Below are positions 1-11,757 of a DNA stretch of 64,000 nt, in pieces (position 1 is the first letter of the stretch; each line of letters begins with the position of its first letter). A model generated the notes under the pieces. It searched no databases and was not told where the DNA came from. It saw nothing but the letters and a program-made list of their open reading frames with translations. Origin of the DNA: Natronolimnobius baerhuensis (GTDB taxonomy: Archaea; Halobacteriota; Halobacteria; Halobacteriales; Natrialbaceae); assembly GCF_002177135.1 (NCBI RefSeq), contig NZ_MWPH01000002.1, positions 682,001 through 746,000 on the forward strand. The letters run 5' to 3'. A program made the position numbers and the translations under genes.

Positions 1-54
1 ACGATGTGGGGGACCGCTGCGAAACAGTTAAGTTGATTGTGGGCTATGATAACA

Positions 55-297
55 ATGAACATGGCTTCCAGTGAACTGTCCGCCGGTACACCGCTAGGTC
101 GCTCGCTGACCGTCGAGCGCGTCGATACAGCACCGACAGCGGCCCCAATCCGTCACGTCGACGAGCTCAACCCCGAGACGTTCGAAGCGTTCTATGAGTT
201 GGTCACAGCGGACGTGCCACTACAAGCGGGTGAGAGTGGCCTCGAGCCAGGCGAAATCATAGTCTTCACCGACTACTTCCGGGTCGAAGCACGCTGA
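55..297 (+). CDS. small haloarchaeal hypothetical protein
   Basis: A reading frame of about 80 residues that I do not recognise. It has no signal peptide, membrane segment or cysteine motif; the C-terminal half is acidic and moderately hydrophobic (TFEAFYELVTADVP, then EPGEIIVFTDYF). In-frame ATGs lie at 46, 55 and 61 and a TTG at 37. I chose 55 arbitrarily, since nothing upstream resembles a Shine-Dalgarno site and haloarchaeal mRNAs are often leaderless. The start of the window limits the view of its upstream context. A gene on codon use and composition; function unknown. Confidence 0.5.
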   Translation: MNMASSELSAGTPLGRSLTVERVDTAPTAAPIRHVDELNPETFEAFYELVTADVPLQAGESGLEPGEIIVFTDYFRVEAR

Positions 298-368
298 GGC
301 GGCGCTGACAGTTCCAGCCAACCGGCAGTATCGAAGCCGTTTTCCCCAGTGCGTTCGTTCCTACGGAC

Positions 369-779
369 ATGAACGGCGGTAGTGACATGACCCTCGCGTT
401 CGAACTCGAGGCACTGAAAGAGGTTGCCTCGCCCGAGAACGTCTTCGAAGACGCCAGAGGCTGGACCGAATACATCGGTGTCGTCTCAGAGAAACCGACC
501 TACGTCGTAACGAATTTCACGCGGAAAAACCGCATCCGACAGGATTTCTTCTCCGGCCCGCGGGGCAAAGCAGAGAGTCTCGAGGGTGTCAAAGACCAGT
601 TCCAGACCGACCGCTACGTCTACGTCGGTGTCACCGACGAGGACGAACAGTTAGCCGAACAGGTCGACTGGGAGTATCTGGACGTCGAAGACGCAGCGGA
701 GGCAGCAGACTGGATTCTGGCTGCAAGTGTTGATGACGGTGAAGACGACGCCGAACCGGTTCGTGACGACTGGCCCTGA
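369..779 (+). CDS. conserved haloarchaeal protein (DUF7124-like)
   Basis: A 136-residue soluble acidic protein. The core has a recognisable haloarchaeal family look: GWTEYIGVVSEKPTYVVTNF followed by RKNRIRQDFFSGPRGKAESL and a C-terminal VYVGVTDEDEQLAEQ stretch. From memory this matches a haloarchaea-only family (DUF7124), which I cannot verify here. No catalytic motif, signal or membrane segment is visible, so no function is offered. The alternative start at 387 would drop six residues; the first ATG is kept because the MNGGSDMTL leader looks like the family's usual beginning. The acidic tail after residue 118 is poorly conserved-looking. Confidence 0.75.
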   Translation: MNGGSDMTLAFELEALKEVASPENVFEDARGWTEYIGVVSEKPTYVVTNFTRKNRIRQDFFSGPRGKAESLEGVKDQFQTDRYVYVGVTDEDEQLAEQVDWEYLDVEDAAEAADWILAASVDDGEDDAEPVRDDWP

Positions 780-892
780 AGACGGATCGTTGTATTGTTT
801 TGCGGCTTGAGACACAACGATAGCAGTCTCAACCTCGTCAGCTGACACGACTCGAGACTGGAATTTATGTGGCTACTCACCAAGTGACAGGT

Positions 893-1789
893 ATGGAAAC
901 ACGTGACCTGGGGCAGACTGGCCACGAGAGTACCGTCGCAACCTTTGGCGCGATTGCTCTCAACTGGCTCGAGCAGGAAGGCGCGGATCAACTCGTCGAA
1001 CTCGCCCTCGAGCGCGGCGTCAACCACTTCGACGTGGCCCCGACCTACGGCGACGCCGAACTCAAACTCGGCCCGAAGCTCCGCCAGCACCGCGAGGAGA
1101 TCTATCTCGGCTGCAAGACCCAAGAACGCGACTACGAGGGCGCGCGCGACAAACTCGAGCGCTCGCTGGATCGCCTCGGCGTCGACCACATCGATCTCTA
1201 CCAGATCCACGGCCTCGAGTATGAGTCCGAACTCGAGGAGATCACGGGCGACGACGGCGCGCTGGCGGCGATTCGGGACGCCCAGGATGAGGGACTGATC
1301 GGCGACATTGGCCTGACGAGCCATGGTGATCCGGGACTGATTCTGGATGCTATCGAGCAAATCGATGATCTGGCGACAGTGATGTTTCCGCTGAATCCCG
1401 TCGTGATGGCGAAAAGCGATGGCGACGGCGACAGCGAATACGACTACGAGGCCGTCCTCGAGCGAGCAAACGAGGAGGGAATCGGCACGCTCGGGATCAA
1501 AGCCTTCGCGAAGGGGTCCTGGCCCTCGACCGACGAACTGCCGGAAGCCGACCGACCATACTGCAACTGGTATCAGCCTGTTGATCGGCCCGACGAGATC
1601 CGCGAGCGCTTCGACTTTGCCGCCTCGCAGGGGCTGACAAGTGTCGTCTCGCCAGGCGACCCGAAACTCGTCGCGATGGTCCTCGATGCCGCCAGTCGAT
1701 ACGACGGTATGGCCGAGGAGACACAGCGGTCGCTGCTCGAGGCGGCGCGCCACGACGAGAGTCCGGTGCCGGAGCAGTTACATCACTAA
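893..1789 (+). CDS. aldo/keto reductase family oxidoreductase
   Basis: A 298-residue NAD(P)H-dependent aldo/keto reductase-type TIM barrel. Family signs: the N-terminal LGQTGHESTVATFGAIAL strand, the catalytic region FDVAPTYGDAELKLG with Asp and Tyr of the tetrad, the L-D-R-L-G-V-D-H-I-D-L-Y-Q-I-H-G stretch carrying the usual His, and IGDIGLTSHG. Length is normal for the single-domain family. The reading frame is open from a GTG at 869, but ATG 893 begins the typical MxTRxLG start. The neighbour downstream starts 16 nt after the stop on the same strand, so co-transcription is possible. The substrate cannot be read from sequence. Confidence 0.9.
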   Translation: METRDLGQTGHESTVATFGAIALNWLEQEGADQLVELALERGVNHFDVAPTYGDAELKLGPKLRQHREEIYLGCKTQERDYEGARDKLERSLDRLGVDHIDLYQIHGLEYESELEEITGDDGALAAIRDAQDEGLIGDIGLTSHGDPGLILDAIEQIDDLATVMFPLNPVVMAKSDGDGDSEYDYEAVLERANEEGIGTLGIKAFAKGSWPSTDELPEADRPYCNWYQPVDRPDEIRERFDFAASQGLTSVVSPGDPKLVAMVLDAASRYDGMAEETQRSLLEAARHDESPVPEQLHH

Positions 1790-1805
1790 CGAACTCGCGG
1801 TTTCG

Positions 1806-2543
1806 ATGGCAATTCCACGAACCGTCACGACCGCACTCGCGGATCGCCCAGTTGCGGGTGCCGTCTGTCTCGAGGCCGGTGCGGGCGTCGGCAACACAAC
1901 CGCCGGACTGCTCGCAGGCGGTGCGAGTCGCGTCTATGCCGTCACCAACGAGCGAAAGCACGCGAAATCCACTCTCGAGCGCGTGCGGGCGAACGCCGAC
2001 TTGAGGACTGATTCGCCGGGGCGAGTCGCCATCCTCGAGGCAGATCTCCGCGACATCCCGCTGCCGGCCGACTCCGTCGAAGTCATCACCGCCCACGGAC
2101 TGTTCAACGTCGTCCCACCGGCGGATCTCGCACCCATCATCACGGAACTGACCCGCGTCGCCGCACCGGGCTGTCACCTCGTCGTCGACGACTACGAGCC
2201 GCTGCCCGACGACGCCGCCGTTGCCGACCTGTTCGCACTCGAGAACGCGGCTGCCGAACTCGCTGACGGCCGTCCGATGCTCTCGTTTTACGCCGCGGCG
2301 ACGTTGCAGCGGTTGTTCGTCGGCGCCGGCTGGGAGTTCGACCGGACGCGGACACTGCTCGAGCCGGTGCCGTGGACCGAGACCCATCTCGAGGCCCACG
2401 CCGAGGTAGTCCACTCGCGGGCGAATCGACTGGACAATGCGCTCGGGGAACGACTGTGCGAGCAAGCGGACGCCCTCGTCGAGACAATCGGGTCCGAATC
2501 GGTCGGCGAGATGTACAGCCTCGCGTTCCGATGGCCCGCGTAG
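1806..2543 (+). CDS. SAM-dependent methyltransferase, class I
   Basis: A 245-residue protein with a Rossmann-type methyltransferase fold. Motif I is CLEAGAGVGNTTAGLLAGGA, with the glycine-rich SAM loop; an acidic end of strand 2 is replaced by NERK; motif II is ILEADLRDIPLPADSVEVIT, then a class-typical ELTRVAAPGCHLVVDDYEP post-motif. The substrate is not apparent: nothing indicates an RNA- or DNA-binding domain. The open frame extends upstream to 1641 inside the aldo/keto reductase gene, but ATG 1806 gives the natural start 16 nt after the preceding stop, suggesting a two-gene unit. Confidence 0.8.
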   Translation: MAIPRTVTTALADRPVAGAVCLEAGAGVGNTTAGLLAGGASRVYAVTNERKHAKSTLERVRANADLRTDSPGRVAILEADLRDIPLPADSVEVITAHGLFNVVPPADLAPIITELTRVAAPGCHLVVDDYEPLPDDAAVADLFALENAAAELADGRPMLSFYAAATLQRLFVGAGWEFDRTRTLLEPVPWTETHLEAHAEVVHSRANRLDNALGERLCEQADALVETIGSESVGEMYSLAFRWPA

Positions 2544-2601
2544 TCTCGAGCGTGCTCACCGAGTCGTCGCCCTTATGCCCAGTCCGGTCCAAGAGCGTCC
2601 A

Positions 2602-3141
2602 ATGGCAGAGCCCCGTGTTCCGGGTTCCGGCACCGAACGGCACCTCGAGTTACCCTGCGGGGAGACCCTCGACCCCCACAGCGTCGACCTCGGGATGTAC
2701 GAATACTCGAGTTGTCCCTGTGGCGAACCCCACGCTGTCGTCACCGACGCACATCCTGCGTCGCGTTTCTTCCCCGAGTCGCTGGTTGCGATCCTCGAGG
2801 AAACAATCGACACCGACGACGACTTCGACCGCTTTGGCACGCCCCACCTCATGGGCGTCGTCTTAGAGGAGTTCCCCGAAAAAGTCGTCACTTACGACGC
2901 CAGCGACGACGGCGCGGTCGGCTACGCCATGCTGTGGGTCACCGATTTCGACTCCCGACGACTCCACGAGATCATCGTCGAACTCGTCGTCGAACTCATG
3001 GAACACGCGATCAGCCACGCCGAGGACGACAGCGCCATCTCGGAGTTCGAAACCCAGATGCTCGAGTTCGATATTGGCGAGTTCGTCGACCAGTACCGCG
3101 CCCAGCGGAACTTCGAGAGTGAACACGACCAGCCGATGTAG
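2602..3141 (+). CDS. haloarchaeal DUF5815-type protein
   Basis: A 179-residue acidic protein with an N-terminal Cys cluster (LPCGE, then CPCGEPHAVVTDAHPPxR-like) that could bind a metal, followed by a helical domain (FGTPHLMGVVLEEFPEKVV, SRRLHEIIVELVVELMEHA). I recognise this as the haloarchaeal family catalogued as DUF5815 from memory; its function is unknown. An alternative in-frame ATG lies at 2575; 2602 is preferred because the family begins M-A-x-P-R-V-P. It follows the methyltransferase gene by 58 nt on the same strand. Confidence 0.8.
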   Translation: MAEPRVPGSGTERHLELPCGETLDPHSVDLGMYEYSSCPCGEPHAVVTDAHPASRFFPESLVAILEETIDTDDDFDRFGTPHLMGVVLEEFPEKVVTYDASDDGAVGYAMLWVTDFDSRRLHEIIVELVVELMEHAISHAEDDSAISEFETQMLEFDIGEFVDQYRAQRNFESEHDQPM

Positions 3142-3371
3142 CGCTCCTGGGAACCGAGACTCTCGCCGAGCGATAATAGACACAAAACAGATACGACAAC
3201 TCGACACCTAGCAGCCCTCTTGCAAAATTACTTGGTTCAATCGCAGACAGTACTCGTCACCACCCACAAATCGATGAGAGTCAAACTCTTCATACAGTCG
3301 CTCTCGAGTCCGATTTCTCGAGCCCAGGCGTGAACCGAGGCCGTTATCCGTCAGTGGTCCTGAGACGGAGT

Positions 3372-3572
3372 GTGACCGCTCCCGACCGCCCACCAGAGAC
3401 CGATCCCAAACTATCTCCTTCTGACACATCAACTGAATTGACGAGTCGCGGCTACCGAATCTCGGTCGACGATGGCCGTGAGTCGTTCTTTGCGATCTAT
3501 CTCGGCGAACCGGACAGCGAAACGGCATGGATCATGTCCGATACAGTCTACTCGCCCGAATCAATGCGATAG
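3372..3572 (+). CDS. small hypothetical protein with WIxSD motif
   Basis: A 66-residue acidic protein from GTG 3372 (or 80 residues from GTG 3330; no ATG is available). The C-terminal half, GYRISVDDGRESFFAIYLGE followed by TAWIMSDTVY, resembles small haloarchaeal proteins that end in a W-I-x-S-D motif. No signal or membrane segment. Function unknown, and the start is uncertain. Confidence 0.5.
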   Translation: MTAPDRPPETDPKLSPSDTSTELTSRGYRISVDDGRESFFAIYLGEPDSETAWIMSDTVYSPESMR

Positions 3573-4032
3573 TCGCTAACTGCGACGAGAAACTCGAGCA
3601 CTCGAGTCCCCATTGTTCGCCGCTCAGTTTTCGCCACCATGCATGACGGTTCGAATTTCGAAACGCCGACACTGTGGGATGCTCCGTCTGCACTGGGATC
3701 CGAACTCGCATGCCGGGTCGTCAGCGGGTACGACGCCGGAGTAGTGGACTTTCCGGTGACTAGACCTCGAGCGACGAATACTGAACCCTGCGTGTCCGTT
3801 TCGACTGACGGTTGCTCCCATGCCACACGCTATGATTCAACCGAATCGTCGGTCACTGTGCTAATTCCCACGAAAATGTCGAGTGCTTTGTCCTGGGAGT
3901 GGAGAATGATAAGAAGTCCACGACGATGGCTCCCTGTCAGCACGGACAGTTCGAATTTCGAAAAGCCATTTCGAGATTCGTACTGTATCGTGGGGCTTAT
4001 TACGATGTGCGAACTTCGGACGTACAAGACCA
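3573..4032. other. intergenic region upstream of carB with a spaced repeat
   Basis: No convincing gene in 460 nt. The stretch holds two identical 15-mers, GTTCGAATTTCGAAA, at 3649-3663 and 3949-3963, exactly 300 nt apart. Each contains the near-palindrome TTCGAA-n-TTCGAA, and the flanking bases are similar (GACGGT... and GGACAGT...). Short frames on both strands covering this stretch have no family resemblance. The second copy ends 70 nt before the carB start and could be an operator or a decayed duplication. Confidence 0.6.
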
Positions 4033-7209
<3,177 letters not shown>

Positions 7210-7432
7210 GTCACAGACGGAGGGGTCCTCGAGTGAGTCGCTGAGTCGACGGGTGTTCTGGTTCAGTCGTGTGTTTTGCTGCGATTTTGTCGAACTGTCG
7301 AAGAGTGCTGACAGCGGCCGGTGATTTCCCGTCAACGCACACTGAGAGCCGACAGTATTCGATTGCCAGTCCAACTTTCAACCGTCCGGACCGCATAGCA
7401 GGAGTCAGCGCACGTGCGCGGAGGCCCATTCA

Positions 7433-8191
7433 ATGACTGAGGAACATGATCACGAGCTGACGACGGAACTGCCGGGCGACGAGATCGCCCCTGATGAACG
7501 AAGTGCCCAGTCCCCACTCGAGGCGATCCAATCGCTCGAGCCAGGCGACATTCCGAGTGGCACGGTCCCGCTTGCAGGCGGCGGGCTCTTGCTTGTCTCT
7601 GCGCTCCGGTCGGTGCTCCGGGGCCAGCTGCGAGCAATTCCGAAAGCAATCGCTGGCGCAGCCCTACTGAAATTCGGTCTGGGTCGGCGTCGCACCGACT
7701 CGAGTGAGGAGGAGACAACGTTCGAGCCAACGTCTATCGAGGGCGTCGAGGGTGGGTCGGACGACAAGGAAACGACAGATGCGGCCCATGCGGCGAATCA
7801 GCCGGAGGCCAGTCGGAAGTCTCTTGATGACGACACTGTCGACTCCAAGGACGATGACTCGAGTGCGGATATCGAGTTCACCGACGACGTCGACGAACCA
7901 CGGACGAAACCGGAAACGGACGCTGATGAGGCTGATCCGCGCCGAAACACGGCTGAGGAGTCCGAGGACGATGAGGCAGTCGAAATCGACGTCTCCGACG
8001 CAGCAATCGCCGAGGAGAACGCCGAAGCCGCGGGGCCGGACCCAGAACAGGCCCAGCCCTCCCAGACCGACAGTATCGAACCGGAGGAAACGCCCGCGGA
8101 GGACGCCTCTCACAAAAAGATCGACCCTGAGGACGACTCGAGTGCTGACGCCTCGGACGACGAGGACGCGGACGAAGACGACGAAACGTAA
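7433..8191 (+). CDS. acidic hypothetical protein with a hydrophobic segment
   Basis: A 252-residue protein of unknown function. Residues 40-90 hold the only ordered-looking part: a glycine-rich hydrophobic stretch (VPLAGGGLLLVSALRSV) and an amphipathic Lys/Arg-containing segment (LRAIPKAIAGAALLKFG), which may sit on or in the membrane. From about residue 90 to the end the chain is almost entirely D, E, S, T and A, as in a disordered, salt-adapted tail. No enzyme motif is visible. It stands alone between carB and a decayed glycosidase. Confidence 0.65.
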   Translation: MTEEHDHELTTELPGDEIAPDERSAQSPLEAIQSLEPGDIPSGTVPLAGGGLLLVSALRSVLRGQLRAIPKAIAGAALLKFGLGRRRTDSSEEETTFEPTSIEGVEGGSDDKETTDAAHAANQPEASRKSLDDDTVDSKDDDSSADIEFTDDVDEPRTKPETDADEADPRRNTAEESEDDEAVEIDVSDAAIAEENAEAAGPDPEQAQPSQTDSIEPEETPAEDASHKKIDPEDDSSADASDDEDADEDDET

Positions 8192-8283
8192 CGTCCTGCT
8201 CATCGTCCCTCTCACCGATCCACTGGCGAACGACTCCCTTTTCAGGCAGCCAAACGGCGAGCAACGTTCCAACCAACACGAGC

Positions 8284-9005
8284 ATGGACCCAGTCACCAC
8301 CAGCCGATACTACGCTCGAGAACTCTTCCGTCGACTCGCTCACGACGTCGATGTTGACGCCACGGCTACGACAAGCACGGCTCGCTCGAGCGGGCAGCGG
8401 CGACGATTCTCTCCGAGCGGGCAGCACACGGCTTCGAGGCGGGCGGGCACTTCGACGGCGTCTGGCCGCGCGATCTCTGTTTTGGCGCACGCGGCATCAT
8501 CGCGGCGGGATACCCTTGCGGAACGCCACCGCGAGCGAGTCGTCGACGAACGAACCGGCCTGGTCACTGGTTCCGGCAGTAGTTGGTGGGATTCGGCCGC
8601 TCGAGCGCGGAAACGTACAACACCGCGATGTTCCTTGCGGCAGTCGAACGACTCGAGGTAGCAGGGGTCGAGACGGCGTTTACGGGCGAGAGAGCGACGA
8701 TTCGGGACGCACTTGACTCACTCTGGAATGGCCAGTACTTCGACGAACATCGCGCATCCGGAACGCTCGCCTGCGACGCGAACGTCGTGGCGCTGTACTT
8801 CGGCCTCGTCAACGATGACCGCGCTGCCTCAATCATCGACGCACTCGCCAGCCTCGAGCGCGTCGAACACGTTTTGGGTCGGTATGGCACCGTTCTCGAG
8901 TGCTATACGCTGGCGGGAGAGCCATACATCACACGTGGCTACGCCAGTGCAGGAAACTTCACCGTCGCGGCCGCACTGTGGACGGAGTATTATAGTCGTA
9001 GGTAG
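8284..9005 (+). pseudogene. decayed glycoside hydrolase ((alpha/alpha)6-barrel type)
   Basis: A broken glycosidase gene. It opens in one frame with MDPVTTSRYYARELFRRLAH, then the recognisable continuation is in another frame from 8367 (YDKHGSLERAAATILSERAA, HFDGVWPRDLCFGARGI). That frame reaches a TAG stop at 8580-8582 and reopens immediately (ETYNTAMFLAAVERL ... YFDEHRASGTLACDANVVALYFGLV ... EPYITRGYASAGNFTVAAALW), ending at 9005. So there is at least one frameshift near 8350-8367, one in-frame stop, and an apparent internal deletion because the segment between the two recognisable parts is far too short. The WPRDLCF-type motif suggests a glucoamylase-like hydrolase; the exact family is uncertain. 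Confidence 0.6.
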
Positions 9006-9075
9006 TAGCAAAAATCTCTGCTATCTTCGACAGAATCGACAACAGTTAACTGCCGCCTTCGCTGAACACGTAATA

Positions 9076-9216
9076 ATGGCACTCGATAGCTGGCACTCGC
9101 CCGTCGCCACCGTGACGGATTGCTGGCGAACGCTTGAGCGAGACTGGCAAAGCGTCCTGATCAGTGCGACGATTGTTGTGCTGGTCAGTGCACTCGAACT
9201 TCCGATTCCGTGGTAA
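9076..9216 (+). CDS. 46-residue single-span membrane peptide, coupled to yeiH-like gene
   Basis: A very small gene beginning MALDSWHSPVATVTDCWRTL, then a basic-acidic hinge and one membrane span (VLISATIVVLVSALELPIPW). Its TAA stop overlaps the ATG of the next gene by one base (TAATG at 9214-9218), the classic arrangement for translational coupling, which argues it is real. It may be an accessory subunit or leader peptide of the transporter. I know of no family name for it. Confidence 0.55.
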   Translation: MALDSWHSPVATVTDCWRTLERDWQSVLISATIVVLVSALELPIPW

Positions 9217-10199
9217 TGGGTGCTCGTCGGCTGCTACCGGGCATTGTGGTCCTCTGTCTTGGCGCACTCCTCGCTCGAGGCTTGGCGCTGTCACTCGGCT
9301 TCAATCATCTCTTGCTCGCCATCGCACTCGGCTTTCTCGCGACGAACACCGTCGGGATTCCGGCCCGACTCGAGGCCGGAATTGCAACCCACAAACTGTG
9401 GCTCGGAGCGGGGATCGTTCTCATGGGGGCGTCAATTTCACTCGAGAGCGTCCTCGAGGCCGGTGGGTACGTACTCTTGGTAGTGGTCGCGGTGACTGCA
9501 ACGACGCTGCTAATCGTCGAATTCCTCGCACGCAACGTCTTCGGGTTAGCAAACCGAATGGGGTCGTTGCTTGCATCCGGTGCGAGTATCTGTGGCGTCT
9601 CGGCAGTCGTCGCCGTTGCCGGAGCGATCCGTGCTCGAGAGGAACAGATCGCGTACGCAGCCGCGACGGTGTTGTTGTTTGATGCGATCACGATAGTGGT
9701 CTATCCGCTCGTCGGTGACCTGCTCGGACTGTCCGGAATGGTGTTTGGCACCTGGGCTGGAGTGAGCATGTTCTCGACGGGACCGGTCGTCGCTGTCGGC
9801 TTTGCTCACTCCGACGTCGCTGGCCAGTGGGCAACGATGACAAAACTCTCGAGAAATGCACTCATTGGCGCTGTTGTCCTCGTGTATGCGAGTTATTACG
9901 CGCGCGGTACTGGCGAGGGTCGGCCATCCGTCAGGACACTCTGGGACGAGTTTCCGAAGTTCGTGCTCGGCTTTCTCGCACTCGCTGTCGTCGCGAGTGC
10001 GGGTGTTCTCTCGTCGGCACAGCTCTCCTCAATCGAAAACGCCTACAACTGGCTGTTCGTCCTCGCGTTTGTGGGACTGGGGACCGAAATTCGGCTCGAG
10101 AATCTCAGACAAACTGGACTCACGCCCGCTATCGTCGTCCTCTGTTCGCTGTTGCTCAGTAGCGCCCTCGCACTTGCACTGTTGCTCGTACTGTTCTGA
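9216..10199 (+). CDS. YeiH/UPF0324-type putative sulfate exporter family transporter
   Basis: A 327-residue polytopic membrane protein with roughly ten hydrophobic spans. Family-typical stretches are NHLLLAIALGFLATNTVGIP, GAGIVLMGASISLESVLEAG, MGSLLASGASICGVSAVVAV and FVGLGTEIRLENLRQTG. The family (UPF0324, often named putative sulfate exporter) has no firmly established substrate. The GASICGVSA loop with its Cys is the family's best marker. ATG 9216 is chosen over GTG 9210 because it overlaps the stop of the upstream small gene, indicating coupled translation. Confidence 0.85.
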   Translation: MGARRLLPGIVVLCLGALLARGLALSLGFNHLLLAIALGFLATNTVGIPARLEAGIATHKLWLGAGIVLMGASISLESVLEAGGYVLLVVVAVTATTLLIVEFLARNVFGLANRMGSLLASGASICGVSAVVAVAGAIRAREEQIAYAAATVLLFDAITIVVYPLVGDLLGLSGMVFGTWAGVSMFSTGPVVAVGFAHSDVAGQWATMTKLSRNALIGAVVLVYASYYARGTGEGRPSVRTLWDEFPKFVLGFLALAVVASAGVLSSAQLSSIENAYNWLFVLAFVGLGTEIRLENLRQTGLTPAIVVLCSLLLSSALALALLLVLF

Positions 10200-10768
10200 G
10201 ATGATCTGTTGAGTCGAGTTGTGAGTCCGGCTACGAGCGATCCTGCACTCAGCCCGACCCGATGGATATCAACATGAGCCCGTCTGCGTCTCCGAGTTAA
10301 AGTGACTGAGTCCCGCGCCTCGAGACCAGATTACGGAAGCCCTTGCGGGAGTCTCACACGCCAGAATATACTTCTGACAACCTCTTTCATCCGAGAGGTG
10401 TTCTGACTGGTTTGTTGTTCGTGTTTCCCGTGCCAAAACTTCCGTCGAAGGACAGAGCAATATTTGCCACCGAGACCGTGATGGGGTGTCCACCCGGAAA
10501 TCGCAGTTCTCGGTGAGAGTTCACGGGAGACCGTACTCGCACATCGACTGGTGGTGAATCCACGCACAGGTCGGTTCCTGCGGGAGCGTCCTGAAACCCT
10601 CATATTTCACGGGTTTTCTAGTATCGTTTCCGTGTGATCGCCGGCAGACAGATACTGCCTGAGGGTCCCATGCATACTGTTGAGAGTTTTGCTGGTTTCA
10701 GGGTGTGTGCCGAAGACTTGCTGGGTGACGAGGGGATACATAGGCTCCGTTACTACGGGGGAACAACT
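10200..10768. other. intergenic region upstream of pstS
   Basis: A 569-nt stretch in which I see no convincing gene. Short frames on both strands (for example 10331-10603 minus) have no resemblance to any family I know. The pst promoter must lie in its right half. I could not identify a clear phosphate-responsive box by eye. Confidence 0.5.
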
Positions 10769-11749
10769 ATGGAACGAACCTATTCGCGACGATCTGCGTT
10801 GCAACTTCTCGGTACTGGGGCGGCAGCCTCGCTTGCTGGCTGTGCGAGTATGCTCGATGGCGGAGACTCAGTCCGAATCTCCGGTGGCGTCGGCCCGCTG
10901 CCGATGGTGGAAGTCTGGGCAGATATGTATGAAGAAGCACACGACGACGTCTCGTTCGACATCTCCGGCGGCGGAACCGGTGTCGGCGTCTCGGATGTCC
11001 GCAACGACCAGGTCGACATCGCGATGATGGGACGCGACCCAGAACCGGACGAAATCGATCAAGGCCTGTTCGCCGTCCCGATGCTCATCGATACCGTCGT
11101 CGGGACGGTCAACGCCGACAACCCCGCGCTTGAGGACCTGCAGGAAAACGGTCTGACTCGCGAGGATATGGAGGCCATCTTCACCGGCGAGGTCACGAAC
11201 TGGGGCGAGGTCGTCGAGACAGACATCGACGAGGATATCATCGTCTACGGTCGCTCTGATGCCTCCGCAGCGTACAAACAGTGGGGAGACTTCCTCGGCG
11301 GCGAAGACGACTACTACACCCAAAGCGACCTCGAGAGCTACTCGGACGGTAACGAGAACGGTGACCAGGGCGTCGCTAACGCCCTCGGACGATCCGAGAA
11401 CGCCATTGCGATGAACAACATCAACTACGTCTACGACCTCGAGACCGGTGAAATCGAGGGCGACATTCGCCCGATTCCGCTCGACAGAGACGGCACCGGA
11501 CTCTCCGAGGACGAAGACTTCTACGAGACGCGCGATGGCATTCTCGCGGCCGTTGAGGACGGGCGCTACCCGATGCCGCCAGCCCGTGAGATGTACCTCG
11601 CTTCGGACGGCCAGTTCGATGAGGTGGCACAGGACTTCGTCGAGTGGGTCCTGACTGAGGGACAGCAACACGTCCGAGAGAACGGCTACGTCCCCCTCGA
11701 GGAGGAGACGCTCGAGGAGGCCCAACAAGACCTCGAAACGGGGCCCTAA
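10769..11749 (+). CDS. pstS: phosphate ABC transporter substrate-binding lipoprotein PstS
   Basis: A 326-residue phosphate-binding protein outside the cell membrane. The start METRxYSRR-like leader carries a twin-arginine at residues 7-8, a hydrophobic stretch and a lipobox SLAGC with Cys25, so it should be Tat-exported and lipid-anchored. The mature part has the PstS hallmarks: the phosphate loop ISGGGTGVGVSDVRNDQVDI, MMGRDPEPDE, VTNWGEV and YGRSDASAAYKQW. Open frame runs upstream to 10634, but only ATG 10769 gives a sensible export signal. It is the first gene of pstSCAB, 8 nt before pstC. Confidence 0.93.
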   Translation: MERTYSRRSALQLLGTGAAASLAGCASMLDGGDSVRISGGVGPLPMVEVWADMYEEAHDDVSFDISGGGTGVGVSDVRNDQVDIAMMGRDPEPDEIDQGLFAVPMLIDTVVGTVNADNPALEDLQENGLTREDMEAIFTGEVTNWGEVVETDIDEDIIVYGRSDASAAYKQWGDFLGGEDDYYTQSDLESYSDGNENGDQGVANALGRSENAIAMNNINYVYDLETGEIEGDIRPIPLDRDGTGLSEDEDFYETRDGILAAVEDGRYPMPPAREMYLASDGQFDEVAQDFVEWVLTEGQQHVRENGYVPLEEETLEEAQQDLETGP

Positions 11750-11757
11750 CCTGAACG

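Noticed and set aside
10331-10603. 90-residue minus-strand frame as a transposase remnant
   Set aside because: Some words looked vaguely transposase-like, but no motif or terminal repeat supports it.
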